In this document: piece by piece, positions 53,421 through 63,713 of the stretch
Numbering within the stretch: the first letter of the stretch is position 1
Layout of the letters: each line of letters opens with the position of its first letter
Origin: Prevotella vespertina
GTDB taxonomy: Bacteria; Bacteroidota; Bacteroidia; Bacteroidales; Bacteroidaceae
Assembly (NCBI RefSeq): GCF_009728485.1
Contig: NZ_VVIQ01000003.1
Location: 281,073 to 345,072 of the forward strand
Length of the DNA stretch: 64,000 bases
Direction: 5' to 3'
Program-made: the position numbers and the translations under genes
The notes under the pieces: generated by a model
Database searches by the model: none
Told to the model about the DNA's origin: nothing
Seen by the model: only the letters and a program-made list of their open reading frames with translations

Positions 53421-56087
53421 TTAGATATTCAATAACTCTATTACCTTTTCAACAGCAGCACTGATACCATCGGTATCTTTACCACCTGCTTGTGCATAAT
53501 GTGGCTGACCGCCACCGCCACCCTTAATGAGTTTGGCTGCTTCACGAATTACTTTTCCTGCATTTAAGTCGTGCTCTTTCACCATATCATCACTGAGCAT
53601 GATTGAAAGCTGTGGACGATTCTCATGTACGGAACCTAATACGCAAACGAGATTCTCTGGTAATGCTTCACGAACCTTGAAGACAATATCCTTAGCAGAA
53701 GCAGGATCTACTGGGAGCACTGCCTTAACAACATGTACACCATTCACTGTTTCTGCACGTTCTACCAATGATTTCGCTGCACGGTCAACTGCTTGCGCAC
53801 GGAAACGCTCAACTTCCTTCTTCATTGCATCATTCTCTTCAACGAACTTGGTGAGAACTGCCTTAAGATCCTTAGCATTGTTGAACATTGCCTTCAAGTC
53901 GCGCAAGGTATCTTCAAGTGCATAGATTGCATTCTCGCAAGTTTCGCCAGTCATTGCTTCAATACGACGAACGCCAGCAGCAACGCTACTTTCGCCTACA
54001 ATCTTAAAGAAACCGATGCGACCCGTAGACTTAGCATGAATACCACCACAGAACTCGCAACTTGGACCGAAGCGTACAACACGAACCTTGTCGCCATATT
54101 TCTCACCAAAGAGAGCTACTGCACCCATTTCCTTTGCTTCCTCCATTGGTGTATCACGATGCTCGTCAAGAGGATAATCCTTACGAATCATCTCGTTGAC
54201 AAGTTTCTCTACTTGACGAAGTTCCTCATCGGTTATCTTCTGGAAGTGAGAAACATCGAAACGGAGCGTGTCAGGACTTACGTAAGAACCTTTCTGCTCG
54301 GCATGCTCACCAAGAACTTGCTTCAAAGCATAATCAAGCAAGTGGGTTGCAGTATGATTAGCTGCCGACGCATCACGCTTATCTGTATCAATACATGCCA
54401 TGAAATCTGCCTCAACATCCTTTGGCAATTCCTTAACAATATGGATGCTCTGGTTGTTCTCACGCTTGGTATCAATGACATTGATCGTCTCATCCTCGTT
54501 GACAAGCACACCTTGATCGCCTACCTGTCCACCCATCTCACCATAGAATGGGGTATAATCGAGTACAATCTCATAGAAACTATTCTTCTTCTGTGTCACC
54601 TTACGATAACGGAGAATATGACATTCGTACTCTGTATAATCGTAACCAACGAATTCCTGTTCGCCTTCACGTACAATCTCCCAGTCACCATTCTCAACAA
54701 CAGCAGCATTGCGAGCACGTGCCTTCTGCTGTTCCATCTCTTCATTGAATTGCTTCTCATCAACGGTATAACCATTCTCACCGCAGATAAGTTCGGTCAA
54801 GTCGAGTGGGAAACCGTATGTATCAAACAAGCGGAAGGCCTCCTTACCATCAAGCTCGGTCTTGCCATGTGCCTTCAATTCATCCATTGCACCATTGAGC
54901 AATGTGATACCCTTATCCAATGTGCGCAAGAAAGAATCTTCCTCTTCCTTCATCACCCGACCAATCAGTTCACGTTGTGCTGTAAGTTCAGGATAAGCAA
55001 CGCCCATCTCATGTACCAAAACATTGATTAGCTTATACATGAAAGCCTCCTTCTGATCAAGGAAAGTGTAAGCATAACGCACAGCACGACGAAGGATACG
55101 GCGGATAACATAACCAGCCTTTGCATTGCTTGGCAACTGACCATCGGCAATAGAGAATGCAACGGCACGCAAGTGATCGGCAACAACACGCATGGCGATG
55201 TCTACCTTCTGCTCGTCGTTGATACCTTCACCATTAGGACCTTCTGGGAAAGTGTGGTTATACTTCTTACCAGAGAGGCGTTCGATCTCTTCTATTACTG
55301 GTGTGAAGATATCGGTATCATAGTTAGAGTTCTTTCCTTGCATCAAGCGAACCAAACGCTCGAAGCCCATACCCGTATCAATAACGTGCATCTTCAATGG
55401 CTCAAGGCTACCATCAGCTTTACGATTGAACTGCATGAAGACGATGTTCCATATCTCAATTACCTGTGGGTGATCCTTATTGACAAGTTCCTCTCCAGGC
55501 ACCTTAGCTTTCTCTTCCTCTGAACGGAAGTCGATATGAATCTCCGAACAAGGACCGCAAGGACCTGTGTCACCCATTTCCCAGAAGTTATCATGCTTAT
55601 TACCATTGACGATATGGTTCTTTGGGAAATGCTTCTCCCAGTAGTTTGCAGCCTCATCATCACGTGAGATACCTTCTGCCTTATCACCTTCAAAAACCGT
55701 TACATAAAGGTCCTTTGGATCAAGATGCAATACATCTACAAGATATTCATAAGCGTAATCAATAGCACCTTCCTTGAAGTAATCGCCAAAGCTCCAGTTA
55801 CCCAACATCTCAAACATAGTATGGTGACTGAGAGCAGCATCACGCCCCACTTCTTCCAAGTCGTTATGCTTACCACTAACACGCAAACACTTCTGTGAGT
55901 CAGTACGTCGGCGTGGTTCTGGTTCCTTTGTTCCAAGGATAATATCTTTCCACTGGTTCATACCAGCATTCGTAAACATCAGCGTAGGGTCGTCCTTGAT
56001 AACCATTGGGGCAGACGGTACGATAACATGTCCCTTCGACTCAAAGAACTTCAAATAGGAGTCGCGGATTTCATTTGCTGTCATCAT
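53421..56087 (-). CDS. alaS: Alanine--tRNA ligase
   Basis: AlaS charges tRNA-Ala and clears mischarged Ser and Gly. The catalytic class II core is N-terminal ([53 protein letters not shown]). The editing domain has the zinc motif HTATH starting near residue 578 and CEFCGGIH with Cys677, Cys680 and His684. A C-terminal glycine-rich C-Ala domain ([15 protein letters not shown]) follows. The 888 residues are normal. Two adjacent ATGs (56087, 56084) are possible starts. The -7 element TATCTTTG lies at 56137-56130, divergent from the MerR gene. Confidence 0.97.
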   Translation of the reverse strand: MMTANEIRDSYLKFFESKGHVIVPSAPMVIKDDPTLMFTNAGMNQWKDIILGTKEPEPRRRTDSQKCLRVSGKHNDLEEVGRDAALSHHTMFEMLGNWSFGDYFKEGAIDYAYEYLVDVLHLDPKDLYVTVFEGDKAEGISRDDEAANYWEKHFPKNHIVNGNKHDNFWEMGDTGPCGPCSEIHIDFRSEEEKAKVPGEELVNKDHPQVIEIWNIVFMQFNRKADGSLEPLKMHVIDTGMGFERLVRLMQGKNSNYDTDIFTPVIEEIERLSGKKYNHTFPEGPNGEGINDEQKVDIAMRVVADHLRAVAFSIADGQLPSNAKAGYVIRRILRRAVRYAYTFLDQKEAFMYKLINVLVHEMGVAYPELTAQRELIGRVMKEEEDSFLRTLDKGITLLNGAMDELKAHGKTELDGKEAFRLFDTYGFPLDLTELICGENGYTVDEKQFNEEMEQQKARARNAAVVENGDWEIVREGEQEFVGYDYTEYECHILRYRKVTQKKNSFYEIVLDYTPFYGEMGGQVGDQGVLVNEDETINVIDTKRENNQSIHIVKELPKDVEADFMACIDTDKRDASAANHTATHLLDYALKQVLGEHAEQKGSYVSPDTLRFDVSHFQKITDEELRQVEKLVNEMIRKDYPLDEHRDTPMEEAKEMGAVALFGEKYGDKVRVVRFGPSCEFCGGIHAKSTGRIGFFKIVGESSVAAGVRRIEAMTGETCENAIYALEDTLRDLKAMFNNAKDLKAVLTKFVEENDAMKKEVERFRAQAVDRAAKSLVERAETVNGVHVVKAVLPVDPASAKDIVFKVREALPENLVCVLGSVHENRPQLSIMLSDDMVKEHDLNAGKVIREAAKLIKGGGGGQPHYAQAGGKDTDGISAAVEKVIELLNI

Positions 56088-56129
56088 CTTTATTATATAT
56101 TTAATTCAATTTTCTACCTAAAAGTGTTG

Positions 56130-56157
56130 CAAAGATACTGACTTTTGCGTATTTTTG
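56130..56157. promoter_or_regulatory. Divergent promoters of alaS and the MerR gene
   Basis: TATCTTTG on the minus strand at 56137-56130 faces alaS. TATTTTTG on the plus strand at 56150-56157 faces the MerR gene. The two elements are 12 bp apart, so the promoters overlap. Confidence 0.6.
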
Positions 56158-56264
56158 CAAGCAATTAAGCTGCTGAATACACAAAATCTTATTTACCATC
56201 GTGGGAGTGTAAAGGTGTTTCATCAGCATAACCACATAAACAACTGAATTAAAAGAAACGAGAT

Positions 56265-56603
56265 ATGGCAGAGAATCCGCATAAATTGTATTATTCAATA
56301 AAGGAAGTAGCGCAACAAATAAACGTTTCGGAGAGTCTGCTGAGATATTGGGAGACTGAGTTTCCACACCTTCGTCCTAAGACAACAGGCAACCGTGTGC
56401 GCCAATATACAGAGAAAGATATCGAACAAATAAAGGTTATCTACAACCTTGTGAAGGTGCGTGGTTTCAAGATTGCAGCTGCCCGCAAGATGTTACAAGA
56501 GAACCGCAATGGTGTTGAAAAGAGTCAGAAGGTTATGGAAACGCTCTTCTCTGTTCGCGACCAACTGAAGGACTTGAAGAAACAACTCGATGGCTTGGTG
56601 TAA
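56265..56603 (+). CDS. MerR-family transcriptional regulator
   Basis: This 112-residue regulator has an N-terminal MerR winged helix (YYSIKEVAQQINVSESLLRYWETEFPHLRPKTTGNRVRQYTEKDIEQIKVIY), with the conserved RYWE segment and the RQYTEKD wing. A helical linker with a Lys-rich dimerisation region follows. There is no cysteine-based effector domain, so it is not a metal sensor of the classic type. MerR proteins of this short form are widespread in Bacteroidetes and their ligands are unknown. The -7 element is at 56150-56157. Confidence 0.9.
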   Translation: MAENPHKLYYSIKEVAQQINVSESLLRYWETEFPHLRPKTTGNRVRQYTEKDIEQIKVIYNLVKVRGFKIAAARKMLQENRNGVEKSQKVMETLFSVRDQLKDLKKQLDGLV

Positions 56604-56663
56604 AGTCAGCCATACCTGAAAGGCATAGTCCTTATTCGTTCTGAAAGAAATACTCATATACAG

Positions 56664-56695
56664 CATAGGGACAGACGATTTCGTCTGTCCCTATG
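56664..56695. terminator. Hairpin between the MerR gene and DUF4876 gene
   Basis: CATAGGGACAGACGA (56664-56678) pairs with TCGTCTGTCCCTATG (56681-56695) with almost no loop. It lies between the converging MerR and DUF4876 genes and may act in both directions. There is no long T-run. Confidence 0.6.
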
Positions 56696-56726
56696 ACGTT
56701 TGTAACCCAACTATGTGAACGCTCTC

Positions 56727-57785
56727 TTACTTCTTCCTCGACAATGAGGCACGCTTCACTTCAAAGTCGGCTGTGGTATTATTATCGTCTACATACTTCT
56801 TTCCATCCCACTTCCTTTGCAATGAAAGACCAGAATAAATGGGGTAATCGCCCTTCTTCATACTTGAGAAAGACACATCTGTCACGGCATTATAACCACG
56901 GTCGAGCTTGCTGGGGCGCATTTGGAACATACGACGAGGACAAATCGTTATACAATCAATGACGCTCTCAAACGGAACCTCTATCGCATAGAAATCGCCG
57001 TGAGCACTACTGGTGACGGTGATATAATGCAGATAACCTTTGCTATCCTTTGTTTCGGCATAGTTCTTCTTGAATTCCTCTGGTGTCCAAGGGAGTTTTA
57101 TCAAGGCTATACCGTTGCTTTCAGACACACGAGAGAAGTCATAAGAAGATCCGATATTACCGCTGGCGTCGGTAGATGTGAGGATAGCACACATATCAGG
57201 TACGTTCGGATTGTTCTTCTGTCCGGGGTCATAGTTGATGTTTGTCCATTCAAAGTCGGCTTTACTCAAGTCCAGGAAGTCATCCAGCCCACCATACATA
57301 CTCAAGTCCTCACCTTCCAGTTCTGACTCAAACTGCGCCTTATGGTCAATCGCATACTTAGCCACAATGATGGTCTGACCAGGCTTTACGGGATAATCCG
57401 CACCCTTACCAGGGAAATAAGATATGCCCGATGCACCATAATAACGATTGACAAAGTCGTCTTTCGGAGCAAACTGAATCGCCCTACTAGGGTCGATGGC
57501 ATTGACACACAACGCCAGTCCGTCCAAATACTTCACCTCATTGGTCGGATTAAAGATAGCGATGTATTGGTCATCATTATACATTTGATTCTGATTCTTC
57601 ATACCCCATGCCCTGACATCACGATACCAGTAATGCCCAACGTAAAACACTTCTTTTATGATCAGATGGTCTAACTTCGTCTTAGAAGTAGACTGTTTCA
57701 CCGGCATTTCATTACGTGTACAGCTGCCGAAACATGTGAGTATCAGGCTCAACAGCAGGTAGGTTATTATCTTCTTATGTATCAT
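56727..57785 (-). CDS. DUF4876 family lipoprotein
   Basis: This 352-residue lipoprotein has a lipobox with lipidated Cys22 (LTCFGSC). The mature part is beta-rich and matches the DUF4876 pattern: LIIKEVFYVGHYWYRDVRAWG, then NDDQYIAIFNPTNEVKYLDGLALCVNAID and PVKPGQTIIVAKYAIDHK. DGYNAVTDVSFSS-like blocks follow toward the C-terminus. DUF4876 proteins often accompany TonB-dependent receptors, as here, and are suspected surface or periplasmic binding partners. Function unproven. I start at ATG 57785, not the TTG three codons earlier. It is the last gene of the TonB receptor block and is preceded by a 22-bp array. Confidence 0.8.
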   Translation of the reverse strand: MIHKKIITYLLLSLILTCFGSCTRNEMPVKQSTSKTKLDHLIIKEVFYVGHYWYRDVRAWGMKNQNQMYNDDQYIAIFNPTNEVKYLDGLALCVNAIDPSRAIQFAPKDDFVNRYYGASGISYFPGKGADYPVKPGQTIIVAKYAIDHKAQFESELEGEDLSMYGGLDDFLDLSKADFEWTNINYDPGQKNNPNVPDMCAILTSTDASGNIGSSYDFSRVSESNGIALIKLPWTPEEFKKNYAETKDSKGYLHYITVTSSAHGDFYAIEVPFESVIDCITICPRRMFQMRPSKLDRGYNAVTDVSFSSMKKGDYPIYSGLSLQRKWDGKKYVDDNNTTADFEVKRASLSRKK

Positions 57786-57858
57786 CTCACTCAATTATCT
57801 TATCTGTTTATACTCTTTAAATATATTGTTTGCAACATTACCAGCGAATGGTACTTAG

Positions 57859-57942
57859 CGTTCCATGTATTGAAACGGTGCGTTCCATATACTGAAACCC
57901 TGCGTTTCATGTATTGAAACTGTGAGTCTCATAGGCTGGGAC
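57859..57942. repeat. 22-bp array upstream of the DUF4876 gene
   Basis: Units GTTCCATGTATTGAAAC-like recur at 57859, 57881 and 57903 with an exact 22-bp period. A degenerate fourth unit is near 57925. Each unit is a loose dyad GTTTCA-TGAAAC, centred at 57868, 57890 and 57912. On the minus strand a near-match -7 element (TAATGTTG, 57840-57833) lies between the array and the gene. Confidence 0.82.
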
Positions 57943-57979
57943 GATTGGCGCATAGTATTTCCTCCGATTCAACCTCTTA

Positions 57980-59386
57980 TTATAAGAACCAGTTACCAAA
58001 GCCAGCTCCACCTCCAATACCATGTGTTTGCACATTCTGAGCAGCCTCCATCGCATCCGCCGAGGCGAGTCCTATTTCATGCCCCATATAGAAGTACAAC
58101 GGGTCGTTAGGGTCGATTGTCGTTGGATCAGTATCGAAGCTACTGCAAAAGACCTTAATAGGTATGTTGAAGCGGAATAGTTCCTTCCATTCAGAATCAG
58201 CCCCGTATTCCTTCGGTTCATCAGGGTTATAAGCCTCCGAACAGATGAATGGGCTACGGAACACATAGGTGGAATGGCGGTTGAGATACTCCTCTTTAGG
58301 AATGAGCGCCTTCTTGCCCTTCGGACACTTCATCACGCGCACCGACAGATAGAACTTCGGAAGGAGATAAGACGGACGAGTATATCGCCCAGCCTCACCT
58401 GTTGCGGGGTCCTGCCTACGGATTATCTCTAACGGCCACTCTTGATGTAAAGCATCGTTCTCATCGGCATCTATATCGAAATTGAAGTGCCCCTTGAGTC
58501 CTACTCTATCCTGATCATAAGGTGCAACAGCCCAATCGGCATCCTCACGAGTGAGTGGAGGTAGCAGTCGCTGATTGAATAACTCACGTGCACCATCAGC
58601 CATTGCGTCTTGAATCCACGTATCACGATAGGTATATTCGAATATCTTTGGCGTCAGAGCCGCACGCTCTTTCCATGTCGAGGTATTGGCAAAGAGCGGT
58701 GAAGGCACAGGGGTAGTATCTATCGTTCCGCCCTTCTTCCAGTCGCCAAACTTATCCCTCTTAGGCTTCCACGTACCTCGGCAATCCATCACTTCATACG
58801 GGTTTCCCTTGTCATCCACCTCACTCACGGTGAAGAATATCTGATATTCATCCGAGTGATTGAGTATCTCGTCATTCATGAGCTTGCCCTCCTTATTGAA
58901 GAAATAGAGGCACAATCCCCATCGCTTCAGCTTTCCGCCAATGATACGAATATAGTCAGGACCTTGCTTCCCATCGTTCTGTTCGAGATAGGTCACCGTA
59001 CTCTTCCGTTGAACCTCTATCGTTGGCCACTTGCCCGCATTGTTATGTATGAGCACAAACTCCTCTTGCTTCCATGGAGCATTCTGATAAACAAAGTTGC
59101 CGTGCATCATGCCATCACCATGCGAGTGACCTTCCTTGAACATGGCAAGGCATGTAGCCCAATCCTTAAAGGCTCCATCTGCATCAGGATTAGCCATTTC
59201 GCCCGATACTTTCACCTTCGATAAGCTATCAACATAACGGTCGGCACCACTGTGCGCAACGCCTTTCGCCGCTAGTGGATTATCATTATAATCAACATGC
59301 ACATTGCCAAAGACGAAGTCGTCACATGACGTACACAAGCCTAGAACAGCAACGAGCAGGAGAATACTCTTGATTATCTTTTTCAT
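57980..59386 (-). CDS. Hypothetical lipoprotein 2 of the TonB receptor operon
   Basis: This is a 468-residue lipoprotein (Cys21 after LCTS) of unknown function. A histidine-rich loop (KEGHSHGDGMMHGN) lies at about residues 90-103. The C-terminal part is related to the neighbouring lipoprotein: ALTPKIFEYTYRDT and DRVGLKGHFNF here correspond to KITPELFTYEYRDT and DRLGFKGVMQF there. It sits 21 bases after that gene and upstream of the DUF4876 gene. Membership of a TonB receptor operon suggests capture of the receptor ligand at the cell surface; the histidines would suit a metal, but this is inference. Confidence 0.7.
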   Translation of the reverse strand: MKKIIKSILLLVAVLGLCTSCDDFVFGNVHVDYNDNPLAAKGVAHSGADRYVDSLSKVKVSGEMANPDADGAFKDWATCLAMFKEGHSHGDGMMHGNFVYQNAPWKQEEFVLIHNNAGKWPTIEVQRKSTVTYLEQNDGKQGPDYIRIIGGKLKRWGLCLYFFNKEGKLMNDEILNHSDEYQIFFTVSEVDDKGNPYEVMDCRGTWKPKRDKFGDWKKGGTIDTTPVPSPLFANTSTWKERAALTPKIFEYTYRDTWIQDAMADGARELFNQRLLPPLTREDADWAVAPYDQDRVGLKGHFNFDIDADENDALHQEWPLEIIRRQDPATGEAGRYTRPSYLLPKFYLSVRVMKCPKGKKALIPKEEYLNRHSTYVFRSPFICSEAYNPDEPKEYGADSEWKELFRFNIPIKVFCSSFDTDPTTIDPNDPLYFYMGHEIGLASADAMEAAQNVQTHGIGGGAGFGNWFL

Positions 59387-59407
59387 TACTATTAGTCCTT
59401 TCTTCTT

Positions 59408-60859
59408 TTACATCAATACTATGTTCTGTCTATATTGCGTGAAGTAATCCTGTGGATGGGTCAACATCCGCCACAGCTGCGCCTTCTCTACACCTGAATA
59501 GAAACGCTTCACGTCTTCATAACACTTCTCTTCGCCATCCTTCACATCAGCGATAATGCGCACTGACAAGGGATAATCAATATCGAAACTATCCCATCCT
59601 GGCTGTATCTCATTGAATGCCCAAAGGAAAGCACCCTCACTATTGTTCGTGTTGCAATACTTCGCTGGCTTCTCAGACTCGCCTGTGTGCTGTTGTCCCT
59701 TATTCAAGATATGACAAATGCGAACCTGTAATTGGAATGCAACATTAGCCCGATGGAACTGCATAACGCCCTTAAAACCGAGCCTGTCTAAGTCCGATCC
59801 AACATCCAGACTGCGCTTCTGTCGTAACAGCCCCACGGTGTGTCCGTAGCGTTGTCGGGGCGATTCGGTATCGGGATCGATGAAGTCATCGTTATAAACT
59901 TCGGTGAATAGCTTGCCAAGCTCCTCCTCCACAGGGTCGGTGTCACGATATTCATAAGTGAAGAGTTCCGGTGTTATCTTGTTCAGAAGGGTCTGGTCTA
60001 TTGTCTTGTAGAGCCTATAATTCTTCCCATCAAAGGTATGAGGCTTCAAGGCATCAGGCTTACCTGATAGTTCAATAGCCTTCCAAGCGAGGTCTGTCTG
60101 ATAGCCCACTTCATTCTTACCGAGCTGGAAGTTCTCTGGAGCAAAGATGTTCGACGTAGAGAACTTACTAGCCATCTCCGCTGCACCAGCTTTCTCCCTA
60201 AAGGTGTATCGGTCGTAATACGTGGGCGAATCCGCCAACGAACGTGGATAAGCCAACTGTATTCCTTTCTTGCGTTCAGCGTTTCCTGTACCCGTAGATA
60301 CCTCTTGATCCAATGACGAGTTACCTACTCCAAAGAAGTGTTGATGCACCAGTAAGGTGGCGTTATCCTCGTCTGGTATGCTGTAACCTTCCTTATCTTT
60401 CGTGAAAGGATAGCCCGAGAATTGATGATTGATAAGCATTCCGTTGCGGTCATAATACTTGAGTTCTAGACCGTAATAGATATTGTCTGACGCTATTACA
60501 TCAAAGCAATTACGCTCGGTAGTAATGGTCATCTGCCCATCATCATCACGTGTGATATCAATCTCCTGCATAATGGGTAACATTGTTTCCGGACTAACCA
60601 CATGATAGGTGTTATAGGCTGTGAGCGAGTCATTACCATCTGGTCCGACACCAATCATGCCCCCTTTATACCCCATTCTAAGGATGGCGTGGACAGCATA
60701 AATCTGTTCATGCCCCTTCACATCACGCTCTATTGATGAGGGCGGAGCCTGTACTATCTTCTTGAAGAAGTCGTCTACTTGATCGTTGGAACAACTCCCG
60801 AACAGGAGTCCCATTAGCATTATGGCAAGTAGCGATAGTATGTTTCTATTTCGTTTCAT
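59408..60859 (-). CDS. Hypothetical lipoprotein 1 of the TonB receptor operon
   Basis: This is a 483-residue lipoprotein (lipidated Cys23, GSC). No named family is recognised. Phrases include YAVHAILRMGYKGGMIGVG and IYYGLELKYYDRNGMLINHQ, then TLLVHQHFFGVGN with histidines. The C-terminal half carries KITPELFTYEYRDT and DRLGFKGVMQFHRANVAFQL. The last two blocks, and the YGLELKYYDRNGMLINH line, are echoed in lipoprotein 2 (WGLCLYFFNKEGKLMND), so the two look like diverged paralogues. It follows the TonB receptor gene after 15 bases. Confidence 0.7.
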   Translation of the reverse strand: MKRNRNILSLLAIMLMGLLFGSCSNDQVDDFFKKIVQAPPSSIERDVKGHEQIYAVHAILRMGYKGGMIGVGPDGNDSLTAYNTYHVVSPETMLPIMQEIDITRDDDGQMTITTERNCFDVIASDNIYYGLELKYYDRNGMLINHQFSGYPFTKDKEGYSIPDEDNATLLVHQHFFGVGNSSLDQEVSTGTGNAERKKGIQLAYPRSLADSPTYYDRYTFREKAGAAEMASKFSTSNIFAPENFQLGKNEVGYQTDLAWKAIELSGKPDALKPHTFDGKNYRLYKTIDQTLLNKITPELFTYEYRDTDPVEEELGKLFTEVYNDDFIDPDTESPRQRYGHTVGLLRQKRSLDVGSDLDRLGFKGVMQFHRANVAFQLQVRICHILNKGQQHTGESEKPAKYCNTNNSEGAFLWAFNEIQPGWDSFDIDYPLSVRIIADVKDGEEKCYEDVKRFYSGVEKAQLWRMLTHPQDYFTQYRQNIVLM

Positions 60860-60874
60860 ATACTTTTCGATTGA

Positions 60875-63298
60875 TTAGAACTTAAACAATGTACGTAAGG
60901 AGAAGTTGGCTCCACGCTCATGGGCGTAGTAACGGAACCGATCAGTGTACTCCTTATATAATGCGTTAAGGATGTTTTCACCCACAAGCATAAACTTCAA
61001 TTCTCTTCGTTGCTGTAGTTTGATACGCAACTCGGCTGTACCATTCAAAAGGAAGTAAGCAGGTGGCGAGTCAGGAACTAAATCCTTATCTGGGTCAAAG
61101 CGGGTTTGCTTTGTCACATAAATACCCGATAACGACAACGAACCATGATATTTATCATCCTTCGTAAGTCCTCGCTCGTAGGTAGATGATAGTCCGTAAC
61201 GATCGGAAGGCATAAAAGGTAACCAATCGTTATGCGTTAGATTGCGTGCGAACATCCATTCGCCTTTACCCACAAAGGTGAGTCCTTGCAAAGGTTTAAG
61301 CGTTGCCTCGATATCACCACCATATAGTTTCACATCGTCCTGATCGTAGATGAACTTAGGATACTTACCACTCGGATGATTATGGAAGCGGTCTTTGCCT
61401 TCTCCAATGTGGTCATAGATGTAGCTATTAATGCGCTGTAAGAAGAAGCTCGGCTCTACTGACAACCACGTATTGCGGTATCTTGTACCTACCACGAGTT
61501 TGTATCCTCGCTCACTGGCAAGATTCTTATTGCCCACTACCCAGTAAGAACCATCCTGCAAGCCAATGGCATATAACTCGTTAATATCAGGTGGTCTCCA
61601 TGACCAACCAATGTTAGCTCGAATGTCCCAAAGGTCTGTCAACTGGTAATGAGACGCTAAACTCATGGTGAAGTTACTATACAGCTTGAAGTCATCATAG
61701 TAAGTGTAATTACTCAAACTACTATATCCATTCACCGACATCACACGGAAGTCATAACGCATACCCAAGGCACATTGCAATCGACCGAACTCTGCCTTAT
61801 GCAAGAAGTAACCACCCATTGAGAGGGCAGCGAAGTTCGGAACGAAGGCTGGTTGCTTAGTCCCTGGATAGTTGAAGTTCGTTTGATAGGTATTAGATAA
61901 GCCTGCATCTGTGGTCATGTTCCATCGTTTCCACTTAGCATGCCAGAGCACATCAAACTTATAAGTCTTCAATATCAAGTCCTGAACAGGTATCCAACTC
62001 CATTGCGCCTTCTTCCTGTTTTCAAACTCCTGACGCAAGTTCTCTTGGAAAGAAAGGGTGAAGTCGAGACGGTGATAAGCGTTAATATCCCACTTCAATT
62101 CGCCTTTCAGCGTTACATGTTGTGACTGCTGGAAGGGCGGCTTAATGCTATATGAGAAGGGCTTAACGGTCTCTGGATCTGGACGACCATACTCGAAGCG
62201 TTTGATGAGTTGGTTCAAATCGGATATCTTACTAGCATAATAGATTCCACTTCGTTGGTAATAAATACTCGAGAAGAGCGTCGCTGTCACCTTTCTCCCT
62301 TGATATCCTGCAAGCGCAGAGAGGCTTATTGTGTTATAACCAGTATTGTTTAAGACATAGTCGGCAGTGCGATAATCACCGCCTTTTGTGTACATTCCAT
62401 GTAGGCGCAGACCGATGTTCTTGCGTCCAGCTTCTATACTACCTGAACCGCTAAAGCCCCTTGCATTGGTGTCATATCCCATATTGACATTACCGCTCAC
62501 CATGGTCTTCTTGTTTCCATAAGGTAGTGGAGCATCATTCAAGAGAACAACTCCGCCCATCGCACCAAAGCCATAACGAATGCACTCGGCACCCTTGACT
62601 ACCTCAACCATACTCGATCCCGTATAGTCTAACTCGGGTGCATGATCGGCTCCCCAGCTCTGACTTTCGAGTCGAACTCCATTGTTCATCAATAAGATTC
62701 GACTACTGTGCATACCTTGAATAACAGGTTTGGCAATCGTGTTTCCCGTGCTAATTGAACTCACGCCAGGCACTGTCTCAAGTAGTTTGGCTAGTGAAGT
62801 TGCACCGCCTTTCTCTAATGCCTCTTGACTAATTGATGCCGATTGTTGCAAGACAGTGGTATGTCCTTTCAAGGCTGTAATCGTCACATTATCCAACTGC
62901 TTAGAGTCGTCTTTCATCGTCAAGACCACTTGTCCGTCTGCTGGAACAACTATCAAGCGTGACAAGTTCTTGTAACCTAAATAAGAGACCGAAACCTTTA
63001 TGCGAGTTACAGGATGTTTGAACTTAGCCACACAACGACCATTAATATCCGTGACAACAGGAGTTGCCAAGCCTTCGCAATGTATCACAGCACCAACGAG
63101 GGGCTCTTGAGATTGTTCAGCAACTACGGAAAAGGTGATTGAAGAACCTTCATTCTTATCATCATCACCAACATGTTCCCTCCCATGCGCCGTTATCGAG
63201 GCTAAGAGTGGAGGCGAGAAAAGTAACAAAGAAGACATTAGGATTGTAGATGACAATAATCTAACATGCCTTCCAAAGTTCATCTTTAATTTAATCAT
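60875..63298 (-). CDS. TonB-dependent outer-membrane receptor
   Basis: This 807-residue TonB-dependent importer is not of the SusC type. It has a signal peptide, then an acidic, histidine-bearing stretch (HGREHVGDDDKNEGS). A CarboxypepD-regulatory-like domain spans about 50-130. The plug (LAKLLETVPGVSSISTGNTIAKPVIQGM, then GVRLESQSWGADHAPELDYTG and YGFGAMGGVVLLND) leads into the barrel ending LRTLFKF. The 'GADHAPELD' segment resembles the 'DHA' region of ZnuD-like receptors, which hints at a metal ligand. It heads an operon with two lipoproteins. A second ATG at 63283 follows an AAAG and may be the true start. Confidence 0.88.
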   Translation of the reverse strand: MIKLKMNFGRHVRLLSSTILMSSLLLFSPPLLASITAHGREHVGDDDKNEGSSITFSVVAEQSQEPLVGAVIHCEGLATPVVTDINGRCVAKFKHPVTRIKVSVSYLGYKNLSRLIVVPADGQVVLTMKDDSKQLDNVTITALKGHTTVLQQSASISQEALEKGGATSLAKLLETVPGVSSISTGNTIAKPVIQGMHSSRILLMNNGVRLESQSWGADHAPELDYTGSSMVEVVKGAECIRYGFGAMGGVVLLNDAPLPYGNKKTMVSGNVNMGYDTNARGFSGSGSIEAGRKNIGLRLHGMYTKGGDYRTADYVLNNTGYNTISLSALAGYQGRKVTATLFSSIYYQRSGIYYASKISDLNQLIKRFEYGRPDPETVKPFSYSIKPPFQQSQHVTLKGELKWDINAYHRLDFTLSFQENLRQEFENRKKAQWSWIPVQDLILKTYKFDVLWHAKWKRWNMTTDAGLSNTYQTNFNYPGTKQPAFVPNFAALSMGGYFLHKAEFGRLQCALGMRYDFRVMSVNGYSSLSNYTYYDDFKLYSNFTMSLASHYQLTDLWDIRANIGWSWRPPDINELYAIGLQDGSYWVVGNKNLASERGYKLVVGTRYRNTWLSVEPSFFLQRINSYIYDHIGEGKDRFHNHPSGKYPKFIYDQDDVKLYGGDIEATLKPLQGLTFVGKGEWMFARNLTHNDWLPFMPSDRYGLSSTYERGLTKDDKYHGSLSLSGIYVTKQTRFDPDKDLVPDSPPAYFLLNGTAELRIKLQQRRELKFMLVGENILNALYKEYTDRFRYYAHERGANFSLRTLFKF

Positions 63299-63519
63299 AT
63301 ATTATCAGATTGTGAGTAGTTTATCACTTAAGTTTATGCAATTCTCCCACTCTTTGCAGGAGAAATGAGTATCTTTTAATATGCTACTCAGTTCATAAAT
63401 TAAGTTTAGAGATCTATTGGCTATTGCCTACAGGTCCGCAGATTCGTAGATGTTTGTTTGTAGATGAAGCCTTATTCAGTGCTTTATTCTATACAACACC
63501 TTAATCGTTTGCAAAGGTA
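63299..63519 (-). promoter_or_regulatory. Promoter and structured leader of the TonB receptor operon
   Basis: TACCTTTG on the minus strand at 63519-63512 is the -7 element. The leader is about 210 bases long. It can form at least two hairpins, TTCTCC/GGAGAA (63342-63364) and GAGTA/TACTC (63367-63389). No known riboswitch signature was recognised. Confidence 0.5.
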
Positions 63520-63713
63520 TAGATATTTATTTATTACTGCAATACTTACTTTTAGCGATTTACATATTACTTATTTTTGGGTAAGAACATGGTTATTTCG
63601 ACTACGAAGCACTATTTTATGGTATGTTTGATATAGGATTTTAGGGTGGAGAAGTTCGTGTCTTTCGTATTATAACATATTGAGTTACGTGAGACATGAT
63701 AATGAGGAGAAAA

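Noticed and set aside
53793..55031. A 412-codon plus-strand open frame
   Set aside because: It lies wholly antisense to alaS, whose full domain set is clear. The translation is Leu/Thr/Ile-rich without family features.
63299..63511. Cobalamin or other known riboswitch in the TonB receptor leader
   Set aside because: None of the conserved box sequences could be found; only simple hairpins are visible.
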